Shown piece by piece: positions 1 to 10,681 of a stretch of 64,000 bases of DNA (the first letter of the stretch is position 1; every line of letters begins with the position of its first letter). The stretch comes from Metaphire vulgaris. Lineage: Eukaryota; Annelida; Clitellata; Crassiclitellata; Megascolecidae. Under the pieces are notes generated by a model. The model made no database searches. It was not told the DNA's origin and worked only from the letters and a program-made list of their open reading frames with translations. Where the stretch lies: NCBI GenBank assembly GCA_018105865.1, contig JACLAT010000134.1, forward strand, positions 1 through 64,000, read 5' to 3'. Made by a program: the position numbers and the translations under genes.

Positions 1-780
1 GGGGATGGAAATTTTCCCCAAAAGTGTGCCGAGGGGTTTTTTTACTTTTCGTAGAGAGGAAAATATAAGGATGAGCATTTTCTTCGTCAGAGAGCATCAG
101 GCCCATTCAGAGGCTGAAGGAGGCCCGGGCCAGTGGGAATTTTGAGGGCTCTCCTACCCTTCCCAAAAACTGAAATATTGCCAAGCAAAAAAGGTAATCA
201 CCAATTTTGAGGACTGCATGGCATTAGCGTCATTTCACACTTTTCTTGGGGGCGAGATAATTTTTGGCACTTTTTGTCAAACTTTGGCAAATGTTTGGCA
301 ATTTTTGTGAAATTTTTGGGAATCTTTGGTAAAATTTTGGCAGTTTTCAGCAATTTTTGGGCCAATTTTGGCAAATTTTTGGCAATTTTTGCGATTTTTT
401 GCACATAAGCCTATCACAGTTATTTATTTAGTACAATAAACATTATTTTTTCATTTCCTTTTTCATTTCCTGCCCCCCACCTGAAATGACGCCCCTGCCG
501 CTGGGTACCTTCCTAGATTTCCCAAAGTCCCAAAATTGTCGACAAGCAAAGAAAGGTCATCACCAATTTTTGAAGCTTCTTCTAGTAGTAGCTATAGTTT
601 TCTAGCTCTCCCAAAATTCCAGACAATTAAAAAAGAGAGGCCCCCAACAGATAGAGTCCCGGGCCAAATGGCCCTGCTGCCCCCCTCTGATAGGGCCTGG
701 AGAGCATTGAAGAAGAGGAAAAGTACGGATGACCTTTTTTGTTCGTCAAGGTTTTTGGGATTTTGGGAAGACAAACCTTC
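1..780. other. Decayed repeat mosaic, no gene seen
   Basis: No convincing gene is present. Two stretches (about 183-215 and 540-575) share a motif close to 'acaagcaaagaaaggtcatc', and a third relative sits near 31785, so this is old dispersed repeat. Both are followed by purine-rich blocks that resemble each other. Open frames here lack any recognisable domain and look accidental. Confidence 0.4.
246..400. repeat. Degenerate T-rich minisatellite (TTTGGCAA-type unit)
   Basis: A run of imperfect units of roughly 12-16 bases built on 'tttttggcaa'. On the minus strand it translates as a repetitive Lys/Leu/Ile/Pro peptide, which is a by-product of the repeat and not a gene. Confidence 0.6.
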
Positions 781-1017
781 TCTCCCTCCTAGTGGCGTCG
801 CCAGGAATTTTTGGTTGGGGGGGGGGGCAAAAGGGGTCTGGAGTGTCAGATTCCTTACCCATCCCTACCTCCCTTCACAAAAAACTTTCTCACCGGATTT
901 GCGCGAATCTGGTAGGTGGTCTGGGGCAGGTTGGGGGGCAGTTGCCCCATTTGCCCCCCGTGGCGACGCTAATGCTCCCTTCAAACATTTCAAACTTCAA
1001 GGTGGCTAGAATAAACA
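781..1017. mobile_element. MITE fragments with 'TGGCGTCGCCA' and 'CTAGAATAAACACTG' ends
   Basis: Near 793 the sequence reads 'agtggcgtcgccagg' and near 959 the near-inverted 'gtggcgacgctaa', giving a short terminal-inverted-repeat unit with a G-rich body. The stretch at 1000-1017 reads 'gtggctagaataaacactg', which is the right terminus of the 8-bp-TSD MITE family complete at 5760-5922 and 9363-9549. Its left end is not found here, so this copy is partial or nested. Clean target duplications are not visible. Confidence 0.5.
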
Positions 1018-1206
1018 CTGGCTAAACTTTCTAGAGTTTTTTAAAATAATATTAACAGAAAGATATTAAATGATATGAGATATTTCAACGCTTGCGAGCT
1101 CTACGTAAAAACGAAAGATTTGATCTAAACGTCAAACGAGAGCAACAAAATAAACTGTGTAGGCTAATATCAGAGTGAATCTTACAAAATTTCACAATAC
1201 GATCTG

Positions 1207-1648
1207 ATATTTGATCGTCAGCACACTGCCAGAGAAAGGACAGATGCATGGACACCTATCCATATTGGGAGTAAGTAGATTACAAAGAATAATGAAGACA
1301 TCAGGAAAAGACGGGATGAAAGAGACAATAATAGACAAAATCAAAACAAAAAGACTTAGATGGTATGGACACGTAAATAGAATGAAAGGCAACAGACTCC
1401 CATATAGCCTAAAGCACTCTTCACATAGGCCTACAAAGAAGGCAAAAGAGGAAGAGGAAGACCCAGGAAAAAGTGGATAGATAACATCAAAGAAGACTTC
1501 AAAAGATATCAAATGACAATAATAGATGGAATGAGATTAACATTAACAACGGAAAAAGATAAATGGAAAAGTTTTGTGTCTAGCTATTGCCGCTAATGAG
1601 CTGGCCGAAAGCAAATATGATGACGATGATGATGATGATGATGATAAA
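1207..1648 (+). mobile_element. RTE-like LINE, C-terminal reverse-transcriptase fragment
   Basis: Frames across this stretch give the end of a non-LTR retrotransposon polyprotein. The block around 1340-1395 reads IKTKRLRWYGHVNRM, which matches the W-Y/F-GH-V-x-RM motif found after the RT domain in RTE and related LINEs. Stops and shifts break the frame. The fragment ends in a (GAT)n tract at about 1618-1646, the kind of microsatellite tail such LINEs leave at the 3' end. The 5' part with endonuclease and RT core is missing, so it is a dead, 5'-truncated copy. Family assignment is by motif only. Confidence 0.7.
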
Positions 1649-2490
1649 CCCCTATCCATTACCACTGCATATACTTTGATTAGCGTGCTATTTTAATGCC
1701 TAAAATGAATTGAAGCACATCGAATTTATTTCGCCTTACCAGAAAATACTACACGTAGTTTTAAACAACACTAATAATATTAATAATCGATTTATAGCTA
1801 ACCTCAGCTGCACTGTTAGGTCTATAGGCCTACTCGCTCTTCAATTGAGCAACAGTCAAAACGAAACGTCAGAGATGTCCAATAATAAGACATGAAAGGA
1901 ATCTCTCCCTTGACTTAAAACGACAGATTTTAAGGCTTGGACAAATGCGATTCGGCTGATACACATCTCCTCCATCTGTTTCATTTGAATTATCAGGCAA
2001 TTTAAAAGCATTAACATATGGTCCAAGTAGGCTTAATTGCATTTCGTGTTGATCTCGACGTGTGTGCTAATTTAAAGTCATGAATTCAAGCATTTCAATA
2101 ATGGCATTCCAAATTCTTGATAAACTGATAATAGTTCGTTTTGCTTAGTATTTCTGAAATGCAACAAGCAAGCACATTATTTTAATGTGAACGGCCATAA
2201 CATTTAACTTTTGCCTGAAAAACTTACCGAAATTTTGCTAGTAATAGCATAACTGAAAATGGCATTTTGTGTTCTGTTTATAATTATATATGGTTTTTAG
2301 CATTTTCGTCAATAGGCCTATACTTTGAAAATATATTTGTCACTTTCGAAAATTTAGATTTTGCTTATATGTTGAAGTGCCAGGTTTGTCCTTTGCCAGT
2401 TCACCACAACATACCAACTTGGGTGTCTCAGTCTATCATTTGTCTTTAGCAACTGTAAAAAAATCAAACTTTGTAGTGTAAAAGACTACA
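1649..2490. other. AT-rich stretch, nothing recognised
   Basis: No domain-bearing frame, repeat array or terminal repeats were seen. The short frames present have no recognisable product. Confidence 0.4.
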
Positions 2491-3441
2491 GGCGAAGTGC
2501 TCGGCCTCGACCCTGATGTCCTTGACCTTGAACTTTTGGTCCCCGGCCTTGACCTTGGACCTGCTGTCCTTGGCCTCGAAAGTTGTGGCCTTGACTCCAA
2601 GTCTGGTATTGGATTTCTTTTTAATGAACAATTTGGTCCCATAAGAACATATAAGATCGGTAGACATATCAAACTCATCACGCCAACATTTTGCCATTCT
2701 TTGCACAGTAATTGTTTACAGTTTTTTGAGATTCTGCTTCGAATCAGCCTTAAATTCACAATAGTCTCACAACGTTCTACAATCTACATGCACTAACATT
2801 CTACAATTTTGTAAACAGCCCTTCACCGCAAGTCAGAATAGTTCACAGTTTCAGAGTTTTGTGGAATTTAGAAGTGCTGGTATTCATTTGATTCTGTCTT
2901 CCTCTGTAAACATTTTAAAAAATTCTCATGTGCTTTTGGTGGTAATCTAAAAAATTATTTCACCAAAAAACTACAAAGGTTCTTACATTACCAGGCGAAA
3001 ATAAAGCTGTCAAGAAACTGTTTAAAACAAACAACTGTCATTAATAGTATTTTTAATAAAATCATAATTTGGTGCACACAAAATACTTTAATCACTACAA
3101 TAAGATTGAGTCAAATACAAAAATCCTTCATAATTTGGATTATATATAATTCATGATCAATCTTCTAAATTTCCTTTGGAATATAAAGCATATATTCAAA
3201 TCGATCGCATGACCAGACTTGATCGTCAGTAAGGCACATAAAAAGAAACTACTGTACGTGTAGACTGTAGACAGTAACATAACCATACGCTCTCTCACTC
3301 GCATTAATCTCTTTTCATTGGTCAAAGGAACTTAGTATCCACACTTCTTATTTACAGAAGAATCCAGCAAATATATGCAGTGATAGATACAAACTCACAT
3401 ATGAGTTTTTTATGGAGTCAAGGCCACAACTTTCGAGTCCA
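2491..3441. repeat. CTTGACC-type repeats with a 25-bp perfect inverted repeat
   Basis: From about 2500 to 2610 short units of the form 'gaccttgacctt/ggcctt' recur; in one frame they give an artificial Leu/Asp/Gly-rich peptide. The 25 bases at 2575-2599 recur perfectly in inverted orientation at 3413-3437. They flank ~810 bp of AT-rich DNA with no gene. This could be a decayed terminal-inverted-repeat element or a local inversion scar; no target duplication was identified. Confidence 0.5.
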
Positions 3442-4065
3442 AGGTGAGTTCATTTTTTACACAGGTGCTGTAAGAATGCACAAAAATGTAAATTAAGCAA
3501 CATTAGCAATAACCATTAATAAAAACTCGCATTAAATTAAAATCAATCTGCATAAAATATCTTATATTAAATTCTTGAAAGGGCTTAAGAGATCGAATCA
3601 TCTACAGCATACTTCAGTCTTAATGGAGATAAATTTCCCATAACCAGAATGTTTGATGAAAAGATCTGTGAAATTTAAAAAAATTAACTCAAATATTTCC
3701 ACTCACATTATATACATGTATCTCTGAACAAGTCAAAATTCAGCCATTGTGAAAATTTTAAAATACAAATAATTATCTGTACCCATCAAAATACTCGACC
3801 TCAGTATTTTCCGACTCCACCGATGCAAAACTGTTAACACACTTTGTTTATATGCCATATTTTAAAATATTCTCTGACGATTATCTGGGAAATTTGATAA
3901 CAGGAACTTTGCTATAAAATGACAACTTATGATAGCAAAATTTTCCAGTCACATAATATTCAGTATTCATGGCCTTGCATGCTTGGCCTCATCTTGTCTC
4001 ATGTGCCTTGATCTTTATCAGCCCTTCCTCTGCTTGTACTTGTTGCAGAGGTCATGTCCTTGAGG
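3442..4065. other. 3' flank of the NHL gene, no other feature
   Basis: AT-rich DNA downstream of the minus-strand NHL-repeat exon. It should contain that gene's 3' UTR. No unambiguous AATAAA was found close to the stop codon on the minus strand, so the transcript end is not placed. Confidence 0.35.
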
Positions 4066-4949
4066 CTATCGTATGACGCGAAACACGAGAATGCGACTAT
4101 CCTTGTAATCATCTGTTCGATGACTATAAAAGTCATCAATAAGAAAAAGTCTTCCGGTTCTAGAATCGAACTCCATCTTGTCTGCGTATCGTATGCGATT
4201 CCTGTCAGTGAGAATCTCTTTCATCGTCGTCATGTCGGCTGAAAACAATAGCACCCGCCTGCTGAACTTGTCAATCACGAATACATTTCCACTGAGATCA
4301 GCTGCTAAATACACTGGAGATCTGACATCACTGGCAGTGTTTCCATCATCAGTATATCTTTGCAAGACAGATTCTGAACTCATGTCCACTAGGCAAATTC
4401 CACACTTTTTGTCTCCTTCGCGCGAGCAAATCAAAAGCGTGCCTTGCGCAATTTCAACGGCGTGATAGAAACCAGTTCCAACCGAACTGAGAGAAATTGC
4501 CAATTCACACACCAGTCGACCATCAGCAGAATAAACTTTCAAAACATCTTGTTCTTTAAACGCAACTACAATATTGCCAGACGGCGATACGGACAAAGTG
4601 CCGTAATTCTTTCCCAAACACCACTTATGATCAACAAAACCAGCGGGAGTTATCTTAAATATGTAATACTTGTCCAACAGGTCATCCGATTTGCTGGCGA
4701 CATATAAGCAGCCACTTGTCTCGCTTGAAGCAATGTCAACAGGATCTGTCATGTTTTCAACATCCAATTCTTCAATCAATGAAAGTGTGCCTGTATCATA
4801 GCAGACCAAATTGGAGCATTCCTTGTGTACAATGAACAGTCTACTGTAAAGCACAGCTATCCCCATCATCAAATGATTCTCCTGCTTAGATGCTCTTGTT
4901 CGTATACTTTGCACAAAAGTAGGAGAAGACAAGTAAGAACCAAATCCTC
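4066..4949 (-). CDS. NHL-repeat beta-propeller protein, last exon
   Basis: The exon encodes about 294 residues ending in a stop. It reads as successive NHL/propeller blades of ~45 residues: phrases such as DPVDIASSETSGCLYVAS, GTLSVSPSGNIVVAF, PVYLAADLSGNVFVIDKFS and DKMEFDSRTGRLFLIDDF have the usual 'P-x-x-hydrophobic-A-x-D-x-x-G-x-hydrophobic-hydrophobic-V/I' pattern. Such propellers form the C-terminus of many TRIM-type E3 ligases and related scaffold proteins. The 5' border is set by a good acceptor on the minus strand (TTCTTATAG then GAGGATTTGG), giving a phase-1 start with a typical 'GGFGSYLSSP' lead-in. The continuous frame begins with TTG, not ATG, so this is an internal/terminal exon. 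No RING, B-box or other N-terminal domain was found in the window, so the TRIM identity is inference. Confidence 0.75.
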
Positions 4950-5222
4950 CTATAAGAACATCAAATAATACTGTATTATTATATTATTTATCAACCGAAA
5001 GTAAAACAAACGGACACTCAGAAACAAATGTCCAATATTTAAGAATATAATTCAATGAATACATAACAGGTGTCATTCAGTTGCTTCTACTTTGTCTATT
5101 ATCCTGAATGAAATTCAACATCAGTTCACTTATCTATTACGATGAATGCAAGTAGTTCAAACAAAAGTGAATACTGAATACTCATTACATAAGAGGGTGC
5201 CACAGGGCTCAGTGATGGAACC

Positions 5223-5396
5223 CAGTGTTTAATCTAGACTCCTGGACTCCGGGGAGAAACTGACAAAGCCGGGGGAATTCTGATAGGGGGCTGTTGTTAG
5301 TCCATGTAGTATGCCAAAATTTCCCGGGAGAGGACGTTTGAAATTTCCTGGAGAAAAGGGGCAATTTCCCCCGGAAACGGCCTAGATTACACACTG
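5223..5396. mobile_element. hAT-like MITE with 8-bp target duplication
   Basis: Left end CAGTGTTTAATCTAGACTC and right end GCCTAGATTACACACTG are imperfect inverted repeats. The element is flanked by the perfect 8-bp direct repeat ATGGAACC (5215-5222 and 5397-5404). An 8-bp duplication with CAGTG ends is the signature of hAT superfamily elements. It carries no coding and splits the VPQGSV-ADD region of a LINE. Confidence 0.85.
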
Positions 5397-5759
5397 ATGG
5401 AACCACTATTGTTTCAATATATACCAATGACACTGATGAAGATATAACAAAATTCAAAATTTTCTGATGACACAAAACTGTGTTGAGAGAATGATAGTAT
5501 GACAGTGAAGCAGAGACAAAGATTTACAAGAGGACGTAAACAGACAATCTCAACAATCTCAGTGGTCAGAGGAATAGCAAATGATTTTCAATATAGATAA
5601 GTGCTCAGAGATGCATCTTGGGAAGGAGGGAGCAGATCACAAGCTTAAGCTATGTGGGAAAGTTCTAAAAGTCACAACCGAGGAGAAAGATCTAGATTCA
5701 TTATACACAGTGCAATTAAACCATCTTGATTTTAGACAATGTGCTGAGACAGCTAAGAA

Positions 5760-5922
5760 AAGTGTTTATTCTAGAACTTCTCTGGGGGGATTCCCTGCCA
5801 CAGTTTGAAATTCGCCCCCCCCCTAAATTTTGATATTTTGGCAAGTAGTATGATCTCCCCAATGTCTGTCCTCCAAAAAATGTTAAACTCCCCCAATGTC
5901 TAGGTGGCTAGAATAAACACTG
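5760..5922. mobile_element. hAT-like MITE, CAGTGTTTATTCTAG family
   Basis: Ends are AAGTGTTTATTCTAGA and TGGCTAGAATAAACACTG, an imperfect terminal inverted repeat. The flanks GCTAAGAA (5752-5759) and GCAAAGAA (5923-5930) match at 7 of 8 bases, consistent with an aged 8-bp target duplication. It interrupts the LINE between the FNIDKC block and the following IKRT block. Confidence 0.8.
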
Positions 5923-6121
5923 GCAAAGAACGCCAATAGAATTCTAGGCATGATCAAAAGAACGGCAGAGAGCAAAGAACAAGATGTAACAATAAGACTG
6001 TATAGGCCTAAGGCTCAATTGGTATGCCCACATTAAAATTACTGTGTTCAAGCCTGAAGAAAGACATTGGAGGCTTTAGAAAGAGTTCAACACAGGACAA
6101 CAAAAATGATCAGAGGGTATA

Positions 6122-6982
6122 GGAAAATATTTATTTATTTATTTACTTCAAGACAATTTCTATAGCGCCGTGCACTAGGCTAAGGCCTACGACAAGGGCG
6201 CTGCACACACATAGTCAACCATATCCTAAACTAAAAAGGTGCGTCTTTAGTTCTCTCAGGAACAGTCCAGCAGAGTTGGCCTCAGTCACTGCAGTCGGCA
6301 AGGCGTGAGAAGGACCTATCTCCGAACTTCGGATTCTGTGACGGAGGCGGAACGAGCAGTAGGACACGATGACCGGAGCAAAGAGCCGACCTCCGTGCAT
6401 TCGACGTTAATCTTAGGACCAGCTCAGCCAGGTACTGTGGACAGTGCGGGTCATTTAACGCTCGGAAGGTGAACCAGCAGCGCTTATGGATAATGCGCTC
6501 CCGGGATCGAAGCCAGTGCAGCTGGTCACGCAGGAAGGGGTCACATGGGCTCCCCAGGGGCTGCTGAAGACGACCCGAGCGGCTGTATTGAGCACGGATT
6601 GCAGACGATTCAATTTTCCATCGGGGAGGCCCAGCAACACGCTGTTGCAATAGTCCAGCCTGGGCAGAACAAGGGCGCGCACAAGGTGCACTGCACCGCT
6701 GATCGGAAGATGCCGGCGCACTGACCTAATCCTCCGTAGGTGGTAGTAGCAGCCGCGGACAATATTACTGATATGTTCCTCGAACGACAATGTCTCATCG
6801 AGAAGTACTCCCAGGAGTCGTAGGCACTTTGAGGGGACGACGGTCACATCACCCAGCATGAACGGTGAAGGGCTCAGGAGATGCTTCCTCCTGGGTGTGC
6901 ACATCCACAGGAACTCGGTCTTGGCCGGGTTAAAGGCCAAGCGTTTCTCCTCCGTCCACATGATGATTGCATGATGCAATCG
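6122..6982 (-). mobile_element. CR1-like LINE, 3' fragment
   Basis: On the minus strand the frame reads the post-catalytic RT region of CR1: KTEFLWMCTPRR, then LRLLGVLLDETLSFEEHI, LVRALVLPRLDYCNSVLLGL and LNRLQSVLNTAARVVF, then in a shifted frame LRDQLHWLRSRERIIHKRCW and GDRSFSRLA. The same protein order occurs in the plus-strand copy at 39690-40380. The 3' end at 6122 has a short (ATTT)n run, as CR1 ends commonly do. It is 5'-truncated and frameshifted, and sits inside the older Rex1-like LINE. Confidence 0.8.
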
Positions 6983-7321
6983 AGGAAGCGAAGTTTAAGT
7001 CTTTCCATGTCGGTAGGCAGACAGGAAGAATACAGCTGCACGTGTAACCATTAAAGAAAGGCCAAAATGCAGTAGATTAACAACTTTGGCAAATACAGTA
7101 TCAGATAAAACTGAGACAGATAAAATATTAAAAAAGTGGAAGTACCAGCTGAAAGGTTTCTCATAATAAAAACAGTGCGACAGAACCCAAAGACATAACA
7201 TGAAACTGCTTAAGAAATGGGTTGAGAGACAAACAATATTATTTAGCGCTAGAGTAGTTGATAGATGGAATGAATTAGATTTGAAGACAGTAATGACTAC
7301 TATTGTAAATGCCTTTATAGG

Positions 7322-7323
<2 letters not shown>

Positions 7324-7360
<37 letters not shown>
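7324..7360. repeat. (AT)n microsatellite
   Basis: An uninterrupted AT dinucleotide run at the end of the Rex1-like LINE remnant. Confidence 0.9.
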
Positions 7361-7362
<2 letters not shown>

Positions 7363-7901
7363 AGCACTATAGGATACCAGATTGGTTTACAGTATATAGA
7401 TACTAGACTGCTGATAAAGTATTGTGATCGCTATACAGTAGCTGATTAAGGCTTTTATGACATTGAATACTGCAAAGTTTTGTATTGGTAGAAGCAAAGA
7501 CAAGAAGAAAAGAATAACCTATTAGAGGACTAGAGGGCAAACTGCGATTACGGAGCAAGACCATAATGTGAATGAATTGAAGAGCGTAACATAGTGGCTC
7601 TTGCACAGGGAAGACCCTATTGAATCGCTCTAAGTCTTGTTATAATTATCATTGCATGAGTCCTGGAGACCATGAAGGTGGCTTTTCTCTTATGATGACC
7701 AATCAAAATGCTGCTTAACACTCTCAAACAGAAATATCTGTTTTAAAAAGAATACAAACAGCAACAATAAAAATGTTTAGAATGTGCATAGAGAAGTTGG
7801 ATTGAAGAAACCATAGAGGGTTACATGACAAAGCAATTAGTGTAATAATAAACTATGGAAAGTTAAATACAATTAGTGACTATTGACTAGAGAGTAAAGA
7901 C
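7361..7901. other. Intronic AT-rich stretch
   Basis: No gene or mobile element was recognised. A short stretch near 7745-7780 ('aaaatgtttagaatgtgc') might be another LINE scrap, but it is too short to support. Confidence 0.3.
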
Positions 7902-7970
7902 CTTGTTCATTTGATGCTTCATCCTCACATTCACTTTCAACGGTGTCCGTGTCTTTCGTTCTGCTATTTT
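7902..7970 (-). CDS. Candidate acidic exon of the NHL gene
   Basis: A minus-strand stretch between an acceptor-like 'AATAATTGTAG' and a weaker donor 'AAG|GTCTTT'. It is 69 bp (23 codons), phase 1 at both ends, and translates to an acidic, Ser/Thr-rich peptide containing RTKDTDTVESECEDEAS. The composition resembles the exon at 9168-9278. Phase and strand agree with joining it between that exon and the propeller exon at 4066-4949. The donor is not strong, so this is a prediction and could be chance. Confidence 0.35.
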
Positions 7971-8073
7971 CTACAATTATTTACCAATAAAGTTAACTAA
8001 ATAAGGCATTGAATACTTAAATACTTGTTTAAAGAAGACATAGGCGATGAAAAACAGCAGACACGGTGGATAA

Positions 8074-8735
8074 ATGAAAATAATCATTGATGGAGTGGAA
8101 ATAGAACAGGTAGAAGAATTCTGCGATCTTGGAAGCCTGCTTGATACAAACACCAAGTGTCATAAAGAAATAAGGAGAAGAATTGCCATGGAGAAAGAAG
8201 CCTTTACGAACAGAAGAGAACAATTGAGAAGTAATTTGACCGAAATCTGAAAAAACGATTGGTCAAGACACTGATCTGGCCAGTGACACTCTATGGATCA
8301 GAAACTTGGACGCTCAGAAAGGAAGACATAGAGATTAGAGGCATTCGAAATGTGGATCTGGCGAAGAATGGAAAAAATCAGCTGGACGAAAAAATAACAA
8401 ATGAAGAAGTCTGGAAGAGGATGGAGGAGAAGAAAAGCCTAATAAATACTATTCGTACATGACAAAACAAGTGGATAGACCAAGTTCTGAAAGAAGAATC
8501 AAACCTACTAAGAGAAGTACTAGAAGGAAAGATGAATGGGAAAGCACAGAAAGGGCGACCAAGGACATCGATGCTGGAGTGGATGTTCGACACTACGGAA
8601 AAAAACAAGTAGTCAACCTTGAAGATAAAAGCACAAGATAGACAGGAATGGCGACGATGGAGTATGGAACCTATCTTTGGACAGAGCACCTGAAAAAGAC
8701 GAAGAAGTATAGAATACCTCATAATGTCACATAAA
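8074..8735 (+). mobile_element. RTE-like LINE, C-terminal fragment
   Basis: Across several frames the translation gives EQVEEFCDLGSLL near 8108, RRRIAMEKEAF, then KTLIWPVTLYGSETWTLRK (8265-8325), LEAFEMWIWRRM, ITNEEVWKRMEEKKSL, and finally a 'GRPR' box and RQEWRRW. This is the usual order at the end of RTE-type and related endonuclease/RT polyproteins. Many stops and shifts break the frame. The copies at 9837-10110 (minus) and 60800-61345 (plus) belong to the same or a close family. The fragment lies in an intron of the NHL gene. Confidence 0.75.
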
Positions 8736-9167
8736 GAAATTAAACAATATATGTTATTATGCCAAACAATTTTGCTCAATTAAATTCAATAGCAAGACAA
8801 CATTTTTAATTATTTGACAGCATAAGATTTCCTCTTTCTCACAAACTGTTGCCTTCAACTTGAAATCCAGGATCAATGTCAATAAAATTTCTAGTAATTT
8901 ATCATTCTTTTAAAATTAGTAATCGTGTCAACATATGACCTTACCAGCAGCTTGCTGGATCATTCAGCAAGCTGCTGGTCTTGATGTTTCTGAGGGGACT
9001 TGAAATTGATGATGATGGTAATGATGATGATTTTGAAGACCTTACTACAAATAAAAATCCTACAGACATATTGTAAGCCAAAACTATATTGTAACAATTA
9101 CACCTAAAAATTTTAATTTTAAAAGTGCCAAAATGCAAAAGTCTGCAATCAGCGAGAGATAACTCAC
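8736..9167. other. Intronic stretch with a 20-bp inverted repeat
   Basis: Around 8944-8980 the sequence 'ccagcagcttgctg' is followed within about 20 bases by its inverse 'cagcaagctgctgg', which would form a hairpin. Otherwise AT-rich with no coding signal. Confidence 0.5.
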
Positions 9168-9278
9168 TTTCTCCATTGCTTTCTGCTATCACTTCATTAG
9201 ATTCGTCTGTCTGCTTTTCCTTGGTGGCATCTTCATCTTCACGCTTGGACTCAGTATTTGTTCGAATTGACCATGAAG
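9168..9278 (-). CDS. Acidic linker exon of the NHL gene
   Basis: The minus strand has a clear acceptor (TTTGTTTATTCTAATAG) and a strong donor (GAGAAA|GTGAGT) bounding 111 bp, 37 codons, phase 1 at both ends. The peptide is highly charged and Ser/Thr/Glu-rich, containing RTNTESKREDEDATKEKQ and TDESNEVIAESNGE, so it is probably a disordered linker. The phase is compatible with the upstream exon 9666-9836 and with the propeller exon downstream. Splice-site quality makes this more credible than the candidate at 7902-7970, but no transcript evidence is available. Confidence 0.55.
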
Positions 9279-9362
9279 CTATTAGAATAAACAAATTGTC
9301 TATATAACACTTTAAAAAGTGGAATGATTTATAAATAATAACATTTAACAAAACTTCTCATT

Positions 9363-9549
9363 CTGTGTTTATTCTAGCCACCTTGACATTGGGGGGGGGT
9401 TTGAAATGTTTGGGAGGTACAAGGTCTGAGTCTCCACACTTTTGAGGGAGAGAAATTTCCATCCCCCCCAGCCAACATATAACAAATTGGGGGGATTTAA
9501 ACCTCTGGAGAGGAAATCCCCCCCCTGAGAAGGCCTAGAATAAACACTG
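9363..9549. mobile_element. hAT-like MITE, CAGTGTTTATTCTAG family
   Basis: Left end CTGTGTTTATTCTAGCC and right end GGCCTAGAATAAACACTG form a terminal inverted repeat. The 9-base string CTTCTCATT occurs on both sides (9354-9362, 9550-9558), fitting an 8-bp hAT duplication extended by one chance base. Runs of G and C lie just inside the ends. No coding capacity. Confidence 0.85.
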
Positions 9550-9665
9550 CTTCTCATTAATACTCTAAGAAGCAGTAATGTAATCTTACACATTACAATG
9601 ATTAAAAATAGCTCAAAAGGTTACAAAAGGTGACATTCAAGACACTGTTAACAACTGTTGTTTAC

Positions 9666-9836
9666 TTTCAATCCGTCCAAGAATGTTGTTTTGTCTAGCG
9701 AAAAACACCTCACAATCCTCTGATCTAAACGAAATATCAAGACAGGAATCACTCTGCTTCATTTGAACCTGATGCTTTTCCTGCAACTGGTTCACTTTTT
9801 CATTTATGTTAAATAAAGTTTCACTCATTTCTTTCG
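9666..9836 (-). CDS. Coiled-coil-like exon of the NHL gene
   Basis: This minus-strand exon is 171 bp (57 codons), phase 1 at both ends, between an acceptor 'CGTAACAG' and a donor 'GAAA|GTAAAC'. It encodes a Gln/Glu/Lys-rich peptide including FNINEKVNQLQEKHQVQMK and FARQNNILGRIES, which could extend a coiled coil. TRIM-family proteins have a coiled coil before the NHL propeller, so the order coil, acidic linker, propeller is plausible. Immediately upstream lies a RTE-like LINE fragment, so the preceding exon must be further to the right and was not found. Confidence 0.5.
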
Positions 9837-9839
9837 CTG

Positions 9840-10110
9840 TTACGATAGGACTTTTGCTTGTTCTGTGCTTGAACCCCGCATTATGTGTCCAGCATACTGA
9901 GTTTTCCTGTTTATAATTTCTGTCAGGAGTTGTCTCTTTTCTCCAATTTTCTTTAGTACCTCTTCATTTGTTATTCTCTCTTGCCAGCTAATTTTCAAGA
10001 TTCTTCTGAAGCACACCATTTCAAAGGCCTGTATTTTATTTTTAAACATTTTCAATCTTATTATTAAATTTACTCTGTTAATTTTCGTCGGCGCCCTCAT
10101 CCTCAGCGCC
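9840..10110 (-). mobile_element. RTE-like LINE fragment
   Basis: The minus strand reads NKIQAFEMVCFRRILKISW, QERITNEEVLKKIGEKRQ and RKTQYAGHIMRG. This is the same post-RT segment seen in the plus-strand fragments at 8074-8735 and 60800-61345. Truncated at both ends. Confidence 0.75.
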
Positions 10111-10681
10111 CGATGGCATTTACCCCTCCCTTGACTCTTCGCTACGCCACTGCCCAGAATATTTTACTCCTGATAAGGTCATGCAATTCTATTAGGCCTA
10201 CGCGATATTCTTAATTCAGGAAGTTCTTGGTCTCGGTCTTTTATCCAGACACCAGGCATTGTGGGGAGGGAGGATTTGGCCTACAGATGATTGAAATTTC
10301 TTAGCTCAGATATACAGTTCAATGCAAAAATTTAAAATGATGTAAATTAATGAGATACTGTCCTAGTCGCAGAGCCTCCTGTGACATGAGCTAGGCCTAT
10401 ATGACTACTTGACAGATAGCATCATATACTGTACTCCTCACTCTAGAGTGAACACAGACATTTACTAAAGAAACTTCGTAAATGTTATTTTGTTACAGTT
10501 TTATTGAACTTGCTCTACTTTTTTTCGCTTTATTTAGAATTGCAGATATTTAATTGTGACTGAAACTGTTAATTAATCAATTTTAAATTTAAAGGTAGTC
10601 TCATTAGAAAGCATTTTGATGATGTCAGTTATAATAATGGTACTTACAGTATAACATATTAATTATTTGTTTCTCTAAGTT

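Larger units (their letters stand above)
5160..7330 (+). mobile_element. Rex1/CR1-like LINE, broken by three insertions
   Basis: A LINE reverse transcriptase can be followed in pieces: the VPQGSV box near 5195, an ADDTKL-like catalytic stretch near 5465, then 'FNIDKCSEMHLGKE' (5581 on), a C-terminal 'CAETAKKS...LGMIKRT' block, 'LERVQHRTTKMIRGY' near 6080 and, past the CR1 insertion, 'QTILFSARVVDRWNELD' near 7225. These match the order of motifs in Rex1/CR1-type LINEs. Insertions are a MITE at 5223-5396, a MITE at 5760-5922 and a minus-strand CR1 fragment at about 6122-6982. The frame is full of stops. It lies in an intron of the minus-strand NHL gene. Confidence 0.7.

Noticed and set aside
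2436..2796. Leu/Asp/Gly or Pro/Arg/Ser repeat proteins near 2500
   Set aside because: They come from CTTGACC-type repeats and are open on both strands.
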